Source of the DNA: Clostridia bacterium
GTDB lineage: Bacteria; Bacillota; Clostridia; Christensenellales; UBA1242
Length of the DNA stretch: 64,000 nt
Direction: 5' to 3'
Assembly (NCBI GenBank): GCA_017453125.1
Contig: JAFTKS010000012.1
Span: forward strand, 215,058 to 279,057
Below, one piece after another: positions 1-12,600 of the stretch. Both the position numbers and the translations under genes were made by a program. The notes beneath the pieces were generated by a model. That model was given only the letters and a program-made list of their open reading frames with translations, did not search any database and was not told the DNA's origin. Positions within the stretch are counted from its first letter, which is position 1, and the number at the start of each line of letters is the position of its first letter.

Positions 1-3000
1 TCTGTTCATATTTTTTCCAACAACACCACCAACGTTATCTTTACCAGATATATAAGCTCTAACAGCAAGCCCATTAATCACACCAGAATTATCATTGCCA
101 ACCAAATCGGAAGCATTAATCCCTGCAACACCACCAATTATAGTATTGTCGTGAATTGATAATTCATTTGCAGTCTCATAAGCATTATATCTTGGATTTA
201 TAATAGTTACAACGTCAAAGCCTTCAAGCCCTGACGATACAACAAATGAGTTGATATTAGAATCAAGTGCATCAACGTCTTTGGAAATAATTCCTGTATT
301 AACACCTGCTACACCACCTACTCTTGTGTTCTTTGTTGAAATTGTTGAAGTGTCTTGAATATTGATTGTAGTATATACTTGAGTCGCATCAATAATGCCT
401 GTATTATATCCAACAGCTCCACCTATATTTGTATTAAGTGCAAATACTGAATAAGAACCATAATAAGAAATGCCTTTTGAAACGCTAGATCTTCTTATGC
501 TTTCTAACAATGATCCATTGATTTGTGAACCAATTGAAGAATCGTTAACAACACAATCTTCTATACGACCTGCATTATAACCAGCAATAGCTCCAACATA
601 CTCATTCAAAGTAAATCCATTAGCTGTAACAATACTTCCGTATCCAATAATATTAATGGTATGACCACTGATAGTAAGATTGTCTACTCGTCCAGAAGTG
701 CCAATATAACCAAACAATCCGTAATAACTATTACCAATATCTTTGCTTGCAGTATCGTTATGGTGATCTACATTGATGTTTAGATTATAAATTCCGAAGT
801 ATCTATATACATTTTCAGAAAGTTCATATCTTCCTGATAGTGTACCAGTGAATGGTAATGATTCACTACCAATAGGCTCCCAATTTGAAATAGATGACAA
901 ATTGATATCTTTGACAAGCACATAATTAGCAGATAATGAATCTTCATCTTTACCAATTAGTTTAAGCTCTTCAACAGAATCTATCTCAAAAGGAACTCTT
1001 TTTCCATTAGCTACACGAAGTGTTATTTCAGTAAATCTTGAATAAAACTCTTGGTAATTTTGAAGATTTGCAAGAACTTCTGCATTTGGTTTTAATGTAC
1101 CGCTTTTTGCAGCAATAATGATTTTATACACAGGATTATCTTGATAAGCTTCAGAGGTCTTCGTGTATGTAAGAACAATTGTACCTTTTTCTGTTACTTT
1201 GCAATCAATATCTGTTGGACAAATAATATCAATTTCTTTATTAAGCAAATCTGCATTTGGATCTACAGCTTCAAGTTCATAACCAAATTCAACTACATTA
1301 CCCGATACATAAGAGCCTTTTGATTCGGTCATATCTCTAATATCAAGAGTAATTCTATTATTGAATAATTCAGGAACAATGTTTGAAACCCCTGTTGCCT
1401 CTTTTACTATAACATCAATTGGAAGTGTTAATGTATGTACAACTTCCTCGCCTTCAGCCGTTATAAATCTCTGAGACAAACTAGCATAAACAATGAAATT
1501 TCTAATAGGGTTATCTGCTTGGTTTGTAGGTATAGATAATTTTACCTTGTTTTGCTTAGTTTCAATTTTATTCTCTGTAGCATCAATAATAATCTTGCTA
1601 TGAGAGAGTATTCCGTTACCAAATTGATATTCATACCATAGTAGATTTCCCTCATCTTTGTCTGTATACTTTGAATTGTTATTTTGTCCAGCACTCCAAG
1701 TCAAATTATAATCAATAGTCGGATTTATTGGATTGATATTGATTTCTAAAGATTTATAACCATACAATTCTTCATAAGCATAACCTTTATTATCAGTCAC
1801 AAACTTTTCATCTAAATCTTCCAAAGAATATACAACAACTGAATTGACATTAGATGAAATAGACTTAACTATTGTCTGCGTGAATACCTTAATTTTGATG
1901 TATACAGTTTTGCCTTCCGCTTCGCTATCAAATTTAAATTCCAACTCAATAGGAGTATCAGAATATGCCTTTACATAAATTTGATTTTGAGAAATTTCAA
2001 CAATTTGTTTATTTGATGAAATTGGTGTTCTAACATTTAATATACCAGCTAGTGATGTTAGCTTTTGTGCAATCAAAGCATTTTCGTCACCAGTCTTTTG
2101 TTCTACTCCAAGCAAATAATGGAAATTATATGTTTCACCAACAATCAAACTTGTTCTATATGATACAAGGTTTGCATCATTAATCTCAGATGGAGAAGAA
2201 GGTAAAACATTTGCTCCAAACAAATAAACATCTTTACAACCATTACAATCATAATCTTTGCAACTATCAAGATGTGTGCCATATAAGTCAGGATCATAAG
2301 AACCCATATCGCCCTTATATTGATCGAAACTAAACTTCTCAAAGTTGGTTAATTGAATCTTTAATGCAGAAGGATCACTCAAACTATAATAAATTGTAAA
2401 GTTAGAAACAAGCTCCACCCCATTCTCTGTCTTAACAAATATTCTTGTTCTTCCAACATTATTGAATATTGTCATAATCCAATCATTTTCTAATTCGCTA
2501 AACTCAACTTTGGCGTATGTATTGAATGAACCATTCTCAAGAGAAACGCTAACTTTTGAATAATCATTTGTTTCGCCATCTTCAAGTTTTGGAAGTCCAG
2601 ACGCTGTCAATATTCCATCGTTAAATAATTTAATTCTTCTATTAACAGCAGTAATATCAGGACTAAATGTTGTCTGCTCTAGAGCAACTTGCTGAGTTGG
2701 TATTGCAAGAGTTGTATTCTCATTGATGTATGAAAGTTTGATAGTTCTATTCACATAATCTGGGAAGTTAACACTTGAAATTGTGATAAATGGTTCGCCA
2801 TTCAACTCTTCTGTCTTTTTTAGTTTGAGAATATTTCCAGAATAACAAGTCGCTATCGATTCACCATTAATAGAAATCTCTGCATTGTCTCTGTAGATAT
2901 TAATTCCTGCGCTACTGGTAATAATCAAAGGTTGATTCTTAAGTGCTCCACCATTTCCCCATACGGCTACTTTGATAAATACGCCTGTGCCATTATTGTA

Positions 3001-4437
3001 AAGAACAATATCATTGTCTTGGAATCCTAAGTCTTCATTCTTCAAACTATCCAAATCAGCATTAGGTTCGAATACCCTAATTTCGCTTGGCATAACAACT
3101 GTTTGAACATTCATCTCAATGACTACTGGACTATAAACACCTTCATATCCATAGTAATCAATTATGAAACGAACCTTGTATTCTCCTACCGAACCTCTTT
3201 GTGAGAATTTGAATGCATCATCAGATCGTAATCTTACACCTGAAATCAACGTGCTATCTACAAACCCTTCGTTGATTTTTCCAGAAGAAGATACAGAAAG
3301 CATTTTCAACTTGCCATTCTCATCAAGTGTTGCATATTTTCCATCAGCAACAAGATTCTCAACGTATACAGAATATAGTCTTCTTGAAATTATTTCTCCA
3401 CCAACTTCAGGACCGCCATTGATAGAATAACTCATTGTCCTTTCGCTAAGTGGTTGATAAAGACCTACATCAGGATCCGTATTTCCATCAAGAGACATTC
3501 TTAATTGCAAATCGGCTTCATGGAATTCGTTGTAGTCATTAGTATTGACAACTAATGTTAGAGCATTTCTAACAGAATCAAACGCTTTGAAAGATTTGCT
3601 CTCATCTTCTATATTAGGAAGATTGATTTGTCCAATAGATACAAGATTCTCATCAATGCCATCTAAGACAATAATCAAAACCTTTTTGATAACATTGGAA
3701 CCAAGACTACCAGGATAGTTTGATGTAATCTTCAATTCAAACGAAGTAAGTATATCAAGGCTATTGTCTACAAAGATTACTCCTGGATGTGCTTTGAAAT
3801 ATGTATTTACCTGTTCTACTGCTTGAATTGTAAGGTCTGATGTAGCAGTAGCTTCATAAGTCACGCCCTTCTGAGTTGTATTAGAAGGAATGTAATTGAT
3901 AAACTTGGAATATTCATCTAGCTTGATTTCTTGTCCTCTAATAATAGGAATTGTAGTTTCAGAAACTCGAATATCTCTAAGAGGAATAACAACATTAATT
4001 TTGTAATCAAGACTCTTGTTTCCTTCTTCAGTTTGAAAATGGATAACTGTGCTATCATTAGCAGTTGTACCATCTACAACGTTAACACTGAAAACAAACA
4101 TTGTCTCGCCACTGAACTTGTTGTAATCTGATTGTCTAACAGTTATAAGCCCCATATCAATAGGAGTTGCTATAACCGCTTTCAACACATCATCATCAAC
4201 ACCAGTTACACTAACTTTAACCGTAAATGTATTTTCATTGTCAGTACTAGAATAAGTAAAGGTAGCCTCATTCTCCTTGTCAACACCATCTTGGTTTTTA
4301 TCAATAGTAATACCCGATGTAGATACTACACTTATCTTCATTGACTTATACTTGTTTGAATCCCCACAAGCAAAAAGAGATATCGAAGATACCAATAACA
4401 AAATCATTAAAGTTAATATTTTTTTCCAAGTTCTCAT
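1..4437 (-). CDS. Giant GLUG-repeat surface lipoprotein, C-terminus beyond window edge
   Basis: At least 1,479 residues are visible and the frame is still open at base 1. The N-terminus MRTWKKILTLMILLL is a lipoprotein signal ending in the lipobox LFAC, so the protein should be lipid-anchored on the outer face of the membrane. Residues from about 30 to 1,140 are Ser/Thr/Asn-rich beta-strand-like sequence resembling stacked Ig or cadherin-like domains. From about residue 1,150 the leader PFEIDSVEELKLIG and later IIGGVAG, NIGGAVGYN and VGGVVGKN segments mark a GLUG-type repeat block. An AGGGAA site precedes the ATG. The neighbour to the right is a larger paralogue with the same layout, so the two probably form a surface-protein cluster. 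An adhesive or substrate-binding role is inference; no catalytic motif is seen. Confidence 0.85.
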   Translation of the reverse strand, partial: MRTWKKILTLMILLLVSSISLFACGDSNKYKSMKISVVSTSGITIDKNQDGVDKENEATFTYSSTDNENTFTVKVSVTGVDDDVLKAVIATPIDMGLITVRQSDYNKFSGETMFVFSVNVVDGTTANDSTVIHFQTEEGNKSLDYKINVVIPLRDIRVSETTIPIIRGQEIKLDEYSKFINYIPSNTTQKGVTYEATATSDLTIQAVEQVNTYFKAHPGVIFVDNSLDILTSFELKITSNYPGSLGSNVIKKVLIIVLDGIDENLVSIGQINLPNIEDESKSFKAFDSVRNALTLVVNTNDYNEFHEADLQLRMSLDGNTDPDVGLYQPLSERTMSYSINGGPEVGGEIISRRLYSVYVENLVADGKYATLDENGKLKMLSVSSSGKINEGFVDSTLISGVRLRSDDAFKFSQRGSVGEYKVRFIIDYYGYEGVYSPVVIEMNVQTVVMPSEIRVFEPNADLDSLKNEDLGFQDNDIVLYNNGTGVFIKVAVWGNGGALKNQPLIITSSAGINIYRDNAEISINGESIATCYSGNILKLKKTEELNGEPFITISSVNFPDYVNRTIKLSYINENTTLAIPTQQVALEQTTFSPDITAVNRRIKLFNDGILTASGLPKLEDGETNDYSKVSVSLENGSFNTYAKVEFSELENDWIMTIFNNVGRTRIFVKTENGVELVSNFTIYYSLSDPSALKIQLTNFEKFSFDQYKGDMGSYDPDLYGTHLDSCKDYDCNGCKDVYLFGANVLPSSPSEINDANLVSYRTSLIVGETYNFHYLLGVEQKTGDENALIAQKLTSLAGILNVRTPISSNKQIVEISQNQIYVKAYSDTPIELEFKFDSEAEGKTVYIKIKVFTQTIVKSISSNVNSVVVYSLEDLDEKFVTDNKGYAYEELYGYKSLEININPINPTIDYNLTWSAGQNNNSKYTDKDEGNLLWYEYQFGNGILSHSKIIIDATENKIETKQNKVKLSIPTNQADNPIRNFIVYASLSQRFITAEGEEVVHTLTLPIDVIVKEATGVSNIVPELFNNRITLDIRDMTESKGSYVSGNVVEFGYELEAVDPNADLLNKEIDIICPTDIDCKVTEKGTIVLTYTKTSEAYQDNPVYKIIIAAKSGTLKPNAEVLANLQNYQEFYSRFTEITLRVANGKRVPFEIDSVEELKLIGKDEDSLSANYVLVKDINLSSISNWEPIGSESLPFTGTLSGRYELSENVYRYFGIYNLNINVDHHNDTASKDIGNSYYGLFGYIGTSGRVDNLTISGHTINIIGYGSIVTANGFTLNEYVGAIAGYNAGRIEDCVVNDSSIGSQINGSLLESIRRSSVSKGISYYGSYSVFALNTNIGGAVGYNTGIIDATQVYTTINIQDTSTISTKNTRVGGVAGVNTGIISKDVDALDSNINSFVVSSGLEGFDVVTIINPRYNAYETANELSIHDNTIIGGVAGINASDLVGNDNSGVINGLAVRAYISGKDNVGGVVGKNMNR

Positions 4438-4610
4438 AACAATTCCCTATACTCTTATATTTTGGAATTTAGATAATTTTATTATTATATAATAATAAAA
4501 AAATAATCCATCTATTCAATTATATTAAATATCGCATATCTAGTCAAACAAAAACAACAATTAAACCATAATTGCTACAACAAATTTTAATATAAAAAGC
4601 AACAAAAAAC
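4438..4610. promoter_or_regulatory. Spacer between the two giant lipoprotein genes
   Basis: AT-rich spacer that must hold the promoter of the leftward lipoprotein gene. On the minus strand there are TATAAT-like hexamers around 4485-4495, but I cannot pick a -35 box with confidence. Confidence 0.3.
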
Positions 4611-4646
4611 AAAAAAAAGAAAAGAGTGAAAATCCCCACTCTTTTC
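4611..4646 (-). terminator. Intrinsic terminator after the second giant gene
   Basis: On the minus strand, a 10-bp stem GAAAAGAGTG / CACTCTTTTC with an 8-nt loop is followed by eight T. It lies about 30 bases after the TAA that ends the open frame at 4675, so the transcript of the giant lipoprotein gene appears to extend across the internal stop codon to here. Confidence 0.9.
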
Positions 4647-4674
4647 TCGTTTTTTTGATTTTGCATAGCAAAAT

Positions 4675-6693
4675 TTAATATCTATTATCGCCAGCACAAT
4701 AAGTTCCACCAAACACACTAATAGCTGTATGGTCACATCTATTGTTATACATAAACTCTGCATAGCTATTAGTAATATAGTTATAACTTCCAATTGTTGT
4801 GCTTAGAGTCACCGCCCCAAGTGTACAATTGGCCATATATGAACCTGTTGCATTTGCCGTAACAAGACCAGTTATATACAACGCATTTGATCCTTGAACA
4901 GTAATCTGATCAGCACCAAAACCATCAATTATACCATAATTGCTTACAATTGGCCCGAAATAATATGCAGAATTATTTCCGATCTTTCGAATCAATACAT
5001 TAGTAATAGAAAGTCTTGAAATTAAGCCATTATTTGTCTCAACAAATGAATGAGTCAATTGTGTTTTTTCGTTTGATTTGATAAAGTCTATAGTGATATT
5101 TTGCTCAGTAGACACACTATTGATTCCAACTAATGCCGATTCTGTAGTAAGAATCAATGAGTTACTTATAAGTGTTGCATCAACAGACAAAATATGACTA
5201 TCTGACGATTTGCTAGCGTCATTTGTTAAAACAACAATTGTGCCCTTTGGAATGACTCCGTTAGATAGGCTATTAACATATTCAATGAAAGCCTCTCCGT
5301 TGCATATTCTAACAACATTGTATTTCAATTGTTCAGTGCTATAGAATTCATATTTATAACTTAGTTCATACTCTGAATTTGCCCTAATCTTCTCACCCTG
5401 TCCATTAAGTATGAAATTATTAGAACCATCAAGTAGATATCCATCTGGGTATTTTCCTTTCTGAGACTCTATAGATGCCTGAATTTTTGCTTTCAAATCT
5501 GCAACATCTTTTATAGCCTCTACCGATGAATTCTCATCTGCCTTGAAGAACAACTTTATAGTCATACTACCAGCAATATCTTTAAATCCTTGAATTTGAA
5601 CATGGCTATTCTCATCATACCAAACAGTTTTTCTTTCAAGAAGTTTCTTAGGAAGTTTTTCATCATACGAATTTTCATATTTTCCTTTGCAATTACTAAC
5701 ATTTTCTCTATCAAAAGGTCCTTTGTCAACATTATCCGTTAACATTGCAGAAGGAACATAATAAGTAGAATTTTCAATAATTGCATTCTCATTATTACTA
5801 AATGCAAGACCATACAATACTGTTATATAACTAGAATTTTCGGTATATCCGTAACTAGCAGAATAACAATCACTTATTACTCCATTATTTGCATAAACCA
5901 AACCATACAAAACATTTTCATCTGGATTAGTTGATTGACACACAAACTTAACAGCAGATGCCGAAGAATATATTCTGCCATTATTTGTATTTGCTAGTTG
6001 ATATTTATTTTCATTCAATCCATAAATATAGCAGTTTGTAATAAGTCCAACGTTTGTTTCAGTCAAAGCAATTTTTGACGAAGTATTTTGCCCTGCATTA
6101 ATATATAGATTTGAAATTACACCATTATTTGTTTTTACAAAATGGTTAAGAGCTCCAGGTGTACCAAATTTGATAGATACTTTGCCTGTTTTTATACTTC
6201 TACCGGATATGTATTGATCTGCATTAAGTGTTCCGATAGTACTCAATGTAACTTCTCCATCTTTGTCTGCATCATCAGACAAAGCTATAAACTTGTAATT
6301 TGTTGCAAGTGTAGAACCATTGGTATATTCAAACAAATCAAACTTTGTAGCTCCACTACCTGACGAATGCCTTGTAATATATCCACTCAATTTCTCTGGA
6401 ATAATTAATTGAATATTTCCTATATCCTCTAAGGTTAGTCCCGTATCAATATAATCTTTTTCAGACTCAAGGGTAATATTCTTCTTAAATTCTTTGTCAT
6501 ATCTAATCAAATCAAAAATTGGCGAATATTCGGATACAGTTTTAAACAAGTCACCAAAAGCAAATGTTTCAAAACACGTATCCATCTTGTAATTATTTCC
6601 AACAAATTCTTGAGCATACATAACATTCGTACAGTCACTAGTAACACTTCCATCTGTAATCGCAGATGTCACACCACTTTGTAACTTTGGCAA
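4675..6693 (-). pseudogene. 3' segment of the giant GLUG lipoprotein, beyond an in-frame stop
   Basis: An open frame of 672 codons that directly follows, in the same frame, the TAA that ends the 4,606-residue protein upstream. The junction reads GYSYV-stop-LPKLQSGVTS. The segment has no signal peptide, no convincing Shine-Dalgarno site and would need a TTG start. It continues the same repeat style: NNGVISNLYINAG, NVGLITNCYIYG and NNGVISDCYSASYG. The upstream paralogous block ends in a similar MPKL motif. A strong terminator follows only after this segment. I read it as the severed C-terminal part of one gene of about 5,280 codons. Alternatives are stop-codon readthrough, a sequencing error, or internal re-initiation. 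The coding character is intact over 2 kb, so the stop is recent or is tolerated. Confidence 0.75.
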
Positions 6694-9600
6694 TTATACA
6701 TATGAATATCCTTCAGTTGCATCGAATACTCCTGCATTATAGCCCAAAATGCCTGAAATATACATAGTTTTAAAGTCATTGCCACTATTATTATTTATTT
6801 CTGTAATTGCGACAAAATTATTAAGTTCTAATCTTTGTGCAGATCCTCCAACTAAACCTCCTATTCCTACCAAAACAGGACTTGTTTCTGAATGTACTGC
6901 AATATTTTTTAAGTCGATTGTGCCCGCACCAATAGTATTCTCAATTGACACACCACCTTCCGCAAATCCTAATACACTACCAATATATGTATTTGCAGAT
7001 GTGTATACCGTATTATATTGAATATTACCATTGGAATCTTTTACAGGATTTCCTTTTTCATCAAAAACCTGTGTAGATTTTTGAATACCCGTCTGAGTAT
7101 TCTCGATAGTTAACTCACCATCAAAGAATGTATTTTGCATCAAGTTATTTGAGTTAGTAGAAGCTCCAACAATACCACCAACCGCCAAATTAAGGGTTTG
7201 TATTCCAGTAGTATCAATTTTTGAATAACTTCCAACAACACCATTACTACCAACTGCAGAATAACCCTTGTCATAACCAATAATAGATGCAACATTGACA
7301 GCATTAATTGTAGCTGTAGCAGAAGAAGTTACCACCACACCAGAATCTGAAGAAGCAATATAATCATTTACCTTTGAACCAGATGACTGTCCAATGACAT
7401 TTGCAATATTTACTTTCTCAATACTATAATTTGCCTGATATTCAATATTTATCTTTTTGTTTTCAATCTGTTGTTCTACAACATTACCAACAATATTAGA
7501 ATTTTTAGCATAACCAAACATACCGCCAATATTTCGAGTGTATGCCTTGATTATTTTGTCACCATCAACTTCATTCGACTCATTGTCAACTATTGATATT
7601 GTTCCCAAATCCATAGCACTAATATGGAATTTACTATTATTCAATGCACCAGCAACACCACCAAAGTTCATTGTTTCTGCCGAATTGGTAAAGAGTGTAC
7701 CATTTACAGCAATATCAACAGCACAAGAATCAAATGTTGTTGAGTTCATTTGTCCAGCAAATATACCAAAGTTTTCTATTTTTTCGTTTTCAATTATAAC
7801 AACTCCTAGAACACTAATATCAAACTCAGAATTAATCAATGTTGAATTATTGATAGAACCAAATAACACGCCAACATTTTTTGCTTTAAACACCTTATCT
7901 GTTAACTTACAATCAGCTATAAACGATGAATCCAAAGCTATTGTAAATTTACAATCATTGATATATACGCTCTCGAGAGTATTGGCAAGAATACCATAAC
8001 TCTCCATATCAATTTTTGCATTAGTGAAATCAGTTTTGTTAACCTGAATATCAAAATCTATACTTTGTAACAATGCACCTGTGAACATATTGAATATTGT
8101 TGCAACACTCGAACCATCGTTAAGAGTAATTGTGATTTTTGGTTTTTGTATTCCTTCTTGCGACTCATCAGTATCAACACCAACAAACGATGCTTTAACC
8201 CCACCAAAATACTCAATATATTTTGAAGTTGATGAGATATCCAAAGAAATATTTTTGTTTATTCTGAACACTTGACCTGCCACACCATTCATAAATGCGT
8301 GACTCAAAGACTCTGCAGAATCTATATTTTGAACAGCCTTGTCAATATCTGTTGAATATGTTGGAAGCAAGTCCTCCACATCCCAAATATTAATAGTATT
8401 TCCGTCAGCATTTACGGCTGCAGATATTACAAATTGACCAGAATCTCCACTTGCTGTTTTGAATCTATCCCCTACATTATATCCAGATGTAAATATATTT
8501 CTTGTAGTAATACTATTAACACCATCAATTTTGTATGCACTACCCAAAATTTGTTCTACATATTCTTGAGCAGTAAATGTTTGTGCATATGAGAATCTAT
8601 CCAAATAATCTGAATTATTTGTAGTTGTTGTTTTCATTTCATAAACATTCAATCTATCCTCATCAACACCATTTGTGGCAGAATATGCAATTCTATAACT
8701 ATAAGACTTAAGTGAAGTTTCTCCACTATCAGAAATATCTATTAGTTGTTTGAAATAATCGTCATATCTTTTGCCACTTTCGATAGAACCTTCAGAAGAA
8801 TCAATAACACCCAATGTTGTACTAAATACATTCTTGGTTGCTGAAGAATACAAATCTGTTAGTATATCTTGATTTGCAAATACTTGATAATTTGGAGTTG
8901 AAACATCTCCATCATAAAATTTGTTGTATCCACTCTTTAACAAAGCCTTTCCAATAACAGAACCAATATAGTATTTGTTGTGAGTATTTCTATATCTTGT
9001 CTCTGCGTCTGTAACACTTAAAAGTACTTTAGTTGTGTCATTTTCAGTTTTTGTAATATCTTCCTTGAATTGAATTTGTGCATTTCCAACTTCTGGAAGT
9101 TTGAAATAATAATTATAGTACGCTTCCCCATTGGAATAAAGGAATTTGGTATTATTATACAAACGAATTGTTACCTCATTTCTAAAGTTCAATTCAGACG
9201 AATCATTCCAATTTGCTAGAGAAACAACATTGTCCATAAATAATCTATTTGTTATTTGATTTGAACCATAATCATTTACTTGGAATCCAATAATACCACC
9301 AATTATATCTTGAGCAAAAACGGTTCCTGTATGATATACAAAACCAAGATAGTTATTTCCTCTCGAATATCCAACTATTCCACCAGCAACGAAAGCCAAT
9401 TCTTTTGTTACATTAATTTTTGCATAACTATCTATAATTACACCATTTTCACTATATCCAGCAATACCGCCAATAGAAACAGTATAGAATGTACCCTGAT
9501 CAGAATCCAAGTCAAACAAGAAATAATCACCATTTGTTGTTTTGTTGCCAACAATTGTACTATCATATTCTGCTTGTTCTTCATCGCTATAGGCAATAGT

Positions 9601-12600
9601 ACATTGCTCCAATATTCCGTGGTGTTCACCAACAATTCCACCACTATTATTTGATGCCTTCAACAATTGTCCTTGTGATACTATGAACTTTGAATTTTTA
9701 ATTAGAGTATTCTCACCAATGTATCCAAACAATCCTCCTGCATTCTCAGCAGTAGAAATATAGATTTCCCCTTGAACTACAATATTGTTAATAGTAGATT
9801 CATCGGTTTTTGTTCTATAGTTCTCATACGCCGATTGCTCCATTGTAACTTCCCTATTGTAGTTATTTGCCACAATAACGCCTGCTACACCGCCAACGTA
9901 AGAAACTTTGTTCTCATACCCCTTGCCTTGCTCTACACCATTTAATCCTGTAATTAATGTCTTTTTATTACTAGAATCGTACAACGAGTTAAATGAATAC
10001 CCATTCTCACTTTGCACACCATCTTCTAGCAATGAGAAACTATTCAAGAAGTATTCTGACATATCTTCACTCATTGCAGTAATACTTCCGCCTAAGCTAT
10101 TATGAACAGCGGCAATATGAACGTCTTTGATATCAACGTCATTAATAGTTAATGGAGAACCATTTGTAGAATAAACGAGTCCTGCAAGACCACCAACCAT
10201 ATATGCTGCGAAAATATTATTATTTCCGCCATCAATATCAACATTGACAATATTTGCATTAACAATTGTTCCTGCTAGTATTCCTGCCCTTTCTGTCTTA
10301 TCACCGCCACTACTATACGACGCAACAGAAATATTTAAGTTCTTGACTACAGCATTTGAAGATGTATTCTCGTGACCAATTTGCGCAAACAAGCCAAAGT
10401 TCTTGAGTCCGTTTGTATCGGTTTCGATATTAAGGTTTGTAAATGACATTCCGTTTCCATCTAATACACCACAGAACGAAATCATATATAGATAAGTTTT
10501 GTTATACACATTTGCAGTTGATTCATCAGTGAAATCCAAATTATTTACAATTCTTACAAATCTAGTAGAATCCTCACCAGACCTATAACCAAATGCCATA
10601 TTATATGGATTTCCATCATAAGAATATGAATTATCTATAATATATTTAGCAAAGTTTTCTGCTTTTTCAACAATCAAAGGATTTTGTTTTGTTCCTAAGT
10701 ATGCTCTATTATCATACTCATAATCATACCTTACTCCAGTCTGACCATCAACATCTCTTTGAATATTAGTTAATTTTCTGAACGAAATTGTATCAGTAAG
10801 GGTTGTTGCAAGTTTTGGCATTCCGCCTTCTTCAACACTCCAAATTCCACCCTCAGTTTTTCCAAATACGAATGAGAAACCTTTCCAAGTAATTGTTTGA
10901 TCAAAAGGATTAGTTTTGCTATCTATTGCAACAGCCTTTTCATTAATATTTGCAAACTCACCATTTTCTGTGTTGATTGTATAATAACAATTATTGTATG
11001 TTCCTTCGTTTTGAACTACATCATCAATAATACCTGTAAATTGACCGGTTGTCGAAGTAATTTTAGCAAGTGTGGTTACATAAGAATTTGATACAACTGC
11101 TGCAGATGTATTCTTGAACACAAATCCACCCAAGAACGAACTTAATGTTTGAAGACTTGCATTTACGTACGAATTTTCTATTTTTGCATTATTTTCATAT
11201 ACAAGTCCACCAACACATCCCGTACTTTCAATTCTAAATTCATCATCATAAGCCTTGCCATCAGCATTGAATTTGACAGATTCAACAAAAGTACTAGTCA
11301 TCAATCCCGATTTATTATATGTTACAAGACCTGCTGTCGCTGAATTTTCAACCTTAGGATATGGATTATATACACCCATACCTTTATTATAAACATTACT
11401 GATTGTTCCTTCGTTAGTACAAGCAATTCCGCCTATATTTGTTCCTCCAGCAAGCACGAATGGATAAATACGAGTTTCTTGTAATTCATCATATTCGTTA
11501 TTTTGCTCGCCACTCTTGTCTGAAACATTTACATTTGTAATATAGTATTCGCCATTATCTTCGTTGGAAATATTGACACCAACAAATGAATTTGTAATTG
11601 CTCCAGTAACAGAATTCACACCAACAATTCCGCCAATATTGGATACATACAAATTATCACCTTCAAACCCTAAAGTAGTTTGTATATGCAAATACTTGTT
11701 TGTGCTAACCGATTTGTCAGACGTATCTTTTGTAGAAATAATTTTTGCATTTGTAATTGCTCCATTATTTTTACCTGCAAGAATACCGAAGTTTACACCA
11801 TTTGAATAACCCAAATCAACGCCTTCCGTCTTATAAACATAAGAATTTTTCGTAGACGCTTTCATATATGAAATATTATCAGACATTTTCAATTCACTAA
11901 TAAGCAAATCAGAAACATCAATAGTAATATTTTTTAATAATGTATTTTCACTGATTTCTGAGAAAATACCTACATTTTGATTTGTTTTTCCCCTAAAGCC
12001 AGACAAATCAAAACTTTGAATTTTAATCACATAACCATTACCATCAAGAGAACTAAATAGTGCTTTTTGAGGTACCCAATTAACAAGAGTTATATCGTTA
12101 AGAAGAATATAATTACCATCAACACCACAATACTTTAACAACTGAGCTTGATCCTCAATTGGAGTTGGGTGATCATATGTAGAGTTATCCTTTACAACAA
12201 TTTGTAGGTTTTTGATTATTGTATATACAACTTTAGCATTGTTACCAATTGAGAACTTTCCATCTTCGTAACAATAATCAACATCCAACTGGATTCGTGT
12301 AGAATCTCCAATAGCAGAACCTTTGACCTCATAGAAGAAATATTTGATATTATCTACTTGTTTCACATCTTGAGAAAGAGTTATGCCATCATACACGCCA
12401 TTTGACATCTTCTCATAAATAGGTTGATTGTCATCATCTACACCTACTCTATAATATAGATGATTTGCATCATACGAGTAAGTTACGTTTTCAACGTTTC
12501 CGTCAACTACTTTGTTAGCAGTTACAGCAGTTCCAGCCATTCCATACTGAGCAGCAATAACCGCACCCATCAAGCCATTCTTTGTATCTTCAACGTATAA

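Noticed and set aside
4587..4793. Small protein gene on the minus strand near the terminator
   Set aside because: It overlaps the end of the giant lipoprotein frame and its terminator, and has no ribosome site.
6694..6696. Recoded stop or alternative genetic code
   Set aside because: TAA ends most other genes in the window as a normal stop, and TGG is used for Trp with TGA as a stop elsewhere, so global recoding is excluded; only local readthrough remains possible.
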